DNA of 7,798 nt from Actinomycetota bacterium (GTDB taxonomy: Bacteria > Actinomycetota > Actinomycetes > Nanopelagicales > Nanopelagicaceae), in assembly GCA_947452525.1 (NCBI GenBank), contig CANGCW010000040.1:1-7798 (forward strand). Direction: 5' to 3'. This document shows positions 5,754-7,798 of this stretch, in pieces. Position numbers and translations under genes: made by a program. The notes under the pieces were generated by a model. That model saw nothing but the letters and a program-made list of their open reading frames with translations. It did not search any database and was not told the DNA's origin. Every line of letters begins with the position of its first letter. The first letter of the stretch is position 1.

Positions 5754-6689
5754 TTACTTTACTTCTGCGCTCTCGTTCTTCGTGCTCGCCTTATCTGCGA
5801 TGTAAATACCAACGAGTACAACGCCAGCCCCAAGGAGTTGGATGAGGTTGAAGCGCTCATTGAGCGCAATCCACGCGAAGACACCCGCAAGGACAGGTTC
5901 AAGCATTCCAATCACGCTAGCAGTCGATGGGTTCGTCGCACGAACGCCCTCGATCACACAGAAGTACGGCAGGACGGTGCCTAGTAGGACGACATAGGTA
6001 AGTAAGAGCCAACCGGGTAGATGATGTCCGGCAAAGCGGCCATGAAGTTCAATTGATTTACTCAAGATAGAGGTTGGATAACTCCACCAGGGTTGAACGA
6101 TGGCAAAGAAGAGCGCCGTTGTACCAAGTCCCCACATCAACAATTCAGGTCCACCACGCTTATTACCTAGCGCACCGGACATGAGGAAATAGGTAGCGAG
6201 AGCGAGCGCATCAAGGAGAGAAGAGATAATGCCGAGGCCATCGAAGGTGAGGCCGCGCCAGACTTGGGCAAGAAGCGTGAGCCCAGAGAGGCCAAGAGCG
6301 AGACCAACCCACATTGATGACGAGACGCTCTCTTTACGGACAAAACGGAGCCAGAGCGCAATCCACATCGGCGCAGTGAACTCAATAATGAGAGCGATAC
6401 TTACGGGCAGTCTGGCAATCGAGAAGAAGTAGAAACCTTGTACCGCGGCGAATCCGAAGATTCCAAAGGCGAAGAGGGTAGGAATCTCCGAGAGCTTTGC
6501 CTTCATCGATTCGCGATTGCGGAGTGCGAGATAGATAAAGAAGACAAGGAAGGCAAAGGTTGACCTGAACTGGGTCATGCGCATTGCGGAGAGACCCGAT
6601 TCAAGTACCCACTTGGAGACGACGCCATTTGCGGAGAAGAAGACTGCTCCAGCAATTAAAAGTAGTTCACCGCGATGTCTCTTCAGCAT
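5754..6689 (-). CDS. EamA-family (drug/metabolite transporter superfamily) permease
   Basis: The 311-residue product has ten probable membrane helices arranged as two EamA repeats (about residues 8-141 and 151-299). Each repeat carries the conserved Glu-Pro type motif in its fourth helix region: EFTAPMW at 103-109 and LEPVLAGVFAWIALNE at 263-278. Proteins of this family export or import small metabolites such as amino acids; the substrate cannot be predicted from sequence alone. The C-terminus is a short charged tail ending ESAEVK, expected in the cytoplasm. The ATG at 6689 lies 14 nt after the acyl-CoA dehydrogenase stop and has no strong Shine-Dalgarno sequence, only CGG immediately upstream. 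The gene sits in one tight minus-strand run with the dehydrogenase and the carbonic anhydrase. Confidence 0.88.
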   Translation of the reverse strand: MLKRHRGELLLIAGAVFFSANGVVSKWVLESGLSAMRMTQFRSTFAFLVFFIYLALRNRESMKAKLSEIPTLFAFGIFGFAAVQGFYFFSIARLPVSIALIIEFTAPMWIALWLRFVRKESVSSSMWVGLALGLSGLTLLAQVWRGLTFDGLGIISSLLDALALATYFLMSGALGNKRGGPELLMWGLGTTALFFAIVQPWWSYPTSILSKSIELHGRFAGHHLPGWLLLTYVVLLGTVLPYFCVIEGVRATNPSTASVIGMLEPVLAGVFAWIALNERFNLIQLLGAGVVLVGIYIADKASTKNESAEVK

Positions 6690-6703
6690 CCGTGAAGATT
6701 AAC

Positions 6704-7798
6704 TTAAAAAGCGGATTCAGGTATCTCCATGAGTGAACCATTCTCACTATTAATTACTGTCAGATCTGCAGTGATGTGAGGAAGCACAGTCCGAACGAAG
6801 AACTGTGCTGAGGCTACTTTGCCGGTGTAGAAGTCACTCTCCTTATCGCCCGCCGCTAACTTCGCGGTTGCGATATCGGCTTGGCGAAGAAGTAGCCAAG
6901 CGAGTGCCACATCGCCAACGCACATCAAGAGCTTGCTGGTGTTGAGGCCGACCTTGTAGATCTCATCTGACTTCTCTTGCGATGCCATCGTGTGACCGAC
7001 GAGTGCGCCAACCATCGCATTGACTTCTTCTAGCGCCTTTGCAAGCGCCGCCTTCTCTTCAGGAAGCGCTCCACCTGCTGCAGCGTATGTACCAATCTCC
7101 TTGGCAAGCGCGCCAAGCGCCTTACCGCCATCCTTCACAATCTTTCGGAAGAAGAAGTCGAGTCCTTGAATCGCAGTCGTACCTTCGTACAAGGTATCGA
7201 TCTTTGCATCACGTACGTACTGCTCCAGTGGCCAATCCTTAGTAAATCCAGAGCCACCGAAGGTCTGAAGTGATTCTGTACCAAGGAGAGTCCATGACTT
7301 CTCTGAGCCGTAACCCTTAACAATAGGGAGCAAGAGGTCATTGAGCGCCTCGAGACGCTTCAGCTCCTTCTCATCTCCACCGTCCGCCTTTGCAATAAGA
7401 ACTGCATCTTGAATAGAGGCGGTGTAGAGAACAAGAGCACGTAGGCCTTCTGAGTAAGACTTCTGCACCATCAGCGAACGACGGACATCAGGATGGTGAA
7501 TGATCGATACGCGAGGGCTCGCCTTATCGTTCATCACCTTCATATCGCCGCCTTGAATACGTACCTTTGCATACGAGAGCGCTTGCTGGTAACCGGCGCT
7601 CAGTGTTGCAATCGCCTTAGTTCCCACCATCATGCGAGCAAATTCAATGACCTTAAACATCTGTGCAATTCCATTATGCACATCACCAAGTAAGTAACCG
7701 ACTGCAGGTTCCTTCTCTCCGAGCACCATTTCACACGTTGCAGAGATATTGATTCCCATCTTATGTTCGATATTGGATACGTAGACTCCGTTACGTGC
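6704..7798 (-). CDS. fadE5: FadE5-like acyl-CoA dehydrogenase (5' partial)
   Basis: The frame is open to the window edge: residues ARNGVYVSNIEHK precede the first in-window Met (ATG at 7759-7757), so the true start lies outside. The 364 visible residues are the C-terminal part of a long (about 600-residue) FAD-dependent acyl-CoA dehydrogenase, which introduces the alpha-beta double bond in fatty acyl-CoA degradation. Diagnostic blocks are VHNGIAQMFKVIEFARMMVG, ITHHPDVRRS-like IIHHPDVRRSLM, ESLQTFGGSGFTKDWPLEQY and DTLYEGTTAIQGLDFFFRK. The Glu of YEGTT (codon 7184-7186) is the expected catalytic base. The extra C-terminal domain ends in MEIPESAF, close to the MELDEAAF ending I recall for mycobacterial FadE5. 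The FAD- and substrate-binding N-terminal half is not visible. It is the most upstream gene visible in the minus-strand run, and any promoter lies beyond the window. Confidence 0.92.
   Translation of the reverse strand, partial: ARNGVYVSNIEHKMGINISATCEMVLGEKEPAVGYLLGDVHNGIAQMFKVIEFARMMVGTKAIATLSAGYQQALSYAKVRIQGGDMKVMNDKASPRVSIIHHPDVRRSLMVQKSYSEGLRALVLYTASIQDAVLIAKADGGDEKELKRLEALNDLLLPIVKGYGSEKSWTLLGTESLQTFGGSGFTKDWPLEQYVRDAKIDTLYEGTTAIQGLDFFFRKIVKDGGKALGALAKEIGTYAAAGGALPEEKAALAKALEEVNAMVGALVGHTMASQEKSDEIYKVGLNTSKLLMCVGDVALAWLLLRQADIATAKLAAGDKESDFYTGKVASAQFFVRTVLPHITADLTVINSENGSLMEIPESAF

Noticed and set aside
5383..5805. 140-codon open frame on the + strand opposite the carbonic anhydrase gene
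   Set aside because: Its translation resembles no family I know, is rich in R and S as expected from an antisense shadow, and the minus-strand frame has all catalytic residues of a beta-carbonic anhydrase.

Overview
The window comes from an actinobacterial chromosome with unusually moderate GC, judged by eye at about half. The + strand order is class A penicillin-binding protein, GT87-type membrane protein, rpsF, ssb, rpsR, rplI, dnaB. This is the arrangement known from Mycobacterium and relatives (ponA1, Rv0051, rpsF, ssb, rpsR, rplI, dnaB). The proteins are also actinobacterial in detail: DnaB has the PPQDLAAEQSVLGGMLLSKDA block and the acyl-CoA dehydrogenase looks like mycobacterial FadE5. 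Compact spacing and moderate GC suggest a streamlined lineage, for example freshwater Nanopelagicales (acI) or a similar small-genome group. That placement is inference.

Bases 1-1848 hold the 3' end of a bifunctional penicillin-binding protein gene, followed 3 nt later by a polytopic GT87/DUF2029 protein. Both point to cell-envelope synthesis. Bases 1849-1987 are a structured leader upstream of rpsF. It contains a hairpin with a CCG-containing bulge resembling the S6:S18 binding site of rpsF leaders. Directly next to it is a helix that would pair with the rpsF Shine-Dalgarno sequence. Bases 1988-3597 encode S6, SSB, S18 and L9, and the operon ends in a strong intrinsic terminator at 3614-3646.

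Bases 3647-3856, between rplI and dnaB, hold the most striking non-coding signal. It is a head-to-tail array of DnaA-box-like 9-mers (one perfect TTATCCACA plus several near matches) repeated every 10-12 bp and preceded by an AT-rich patch. It lies in the probable 5' region of dnaB, which encodes the replicative helicase. This suggests DnaA control of helicase expression, a DnaA-titration site, or an origin-like element. DnaB follows, intact and without an intein.

Bases 5247-7798 are a minus-strand run transcribed toward dnaB: fadE5-like acyl-CoA dehydrogenase (5' end outside the window), an EamA-family transporter, and a beta-carbonic anhydrase. Its last gene overlaps the end of dnaB tail to tail by 11 nt. 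No tRNA, rRNA, insertion sequence or CRISPR array was seen. No gene-free stretch exceeds 300 bases; the longest, 3598-3856, is described above.
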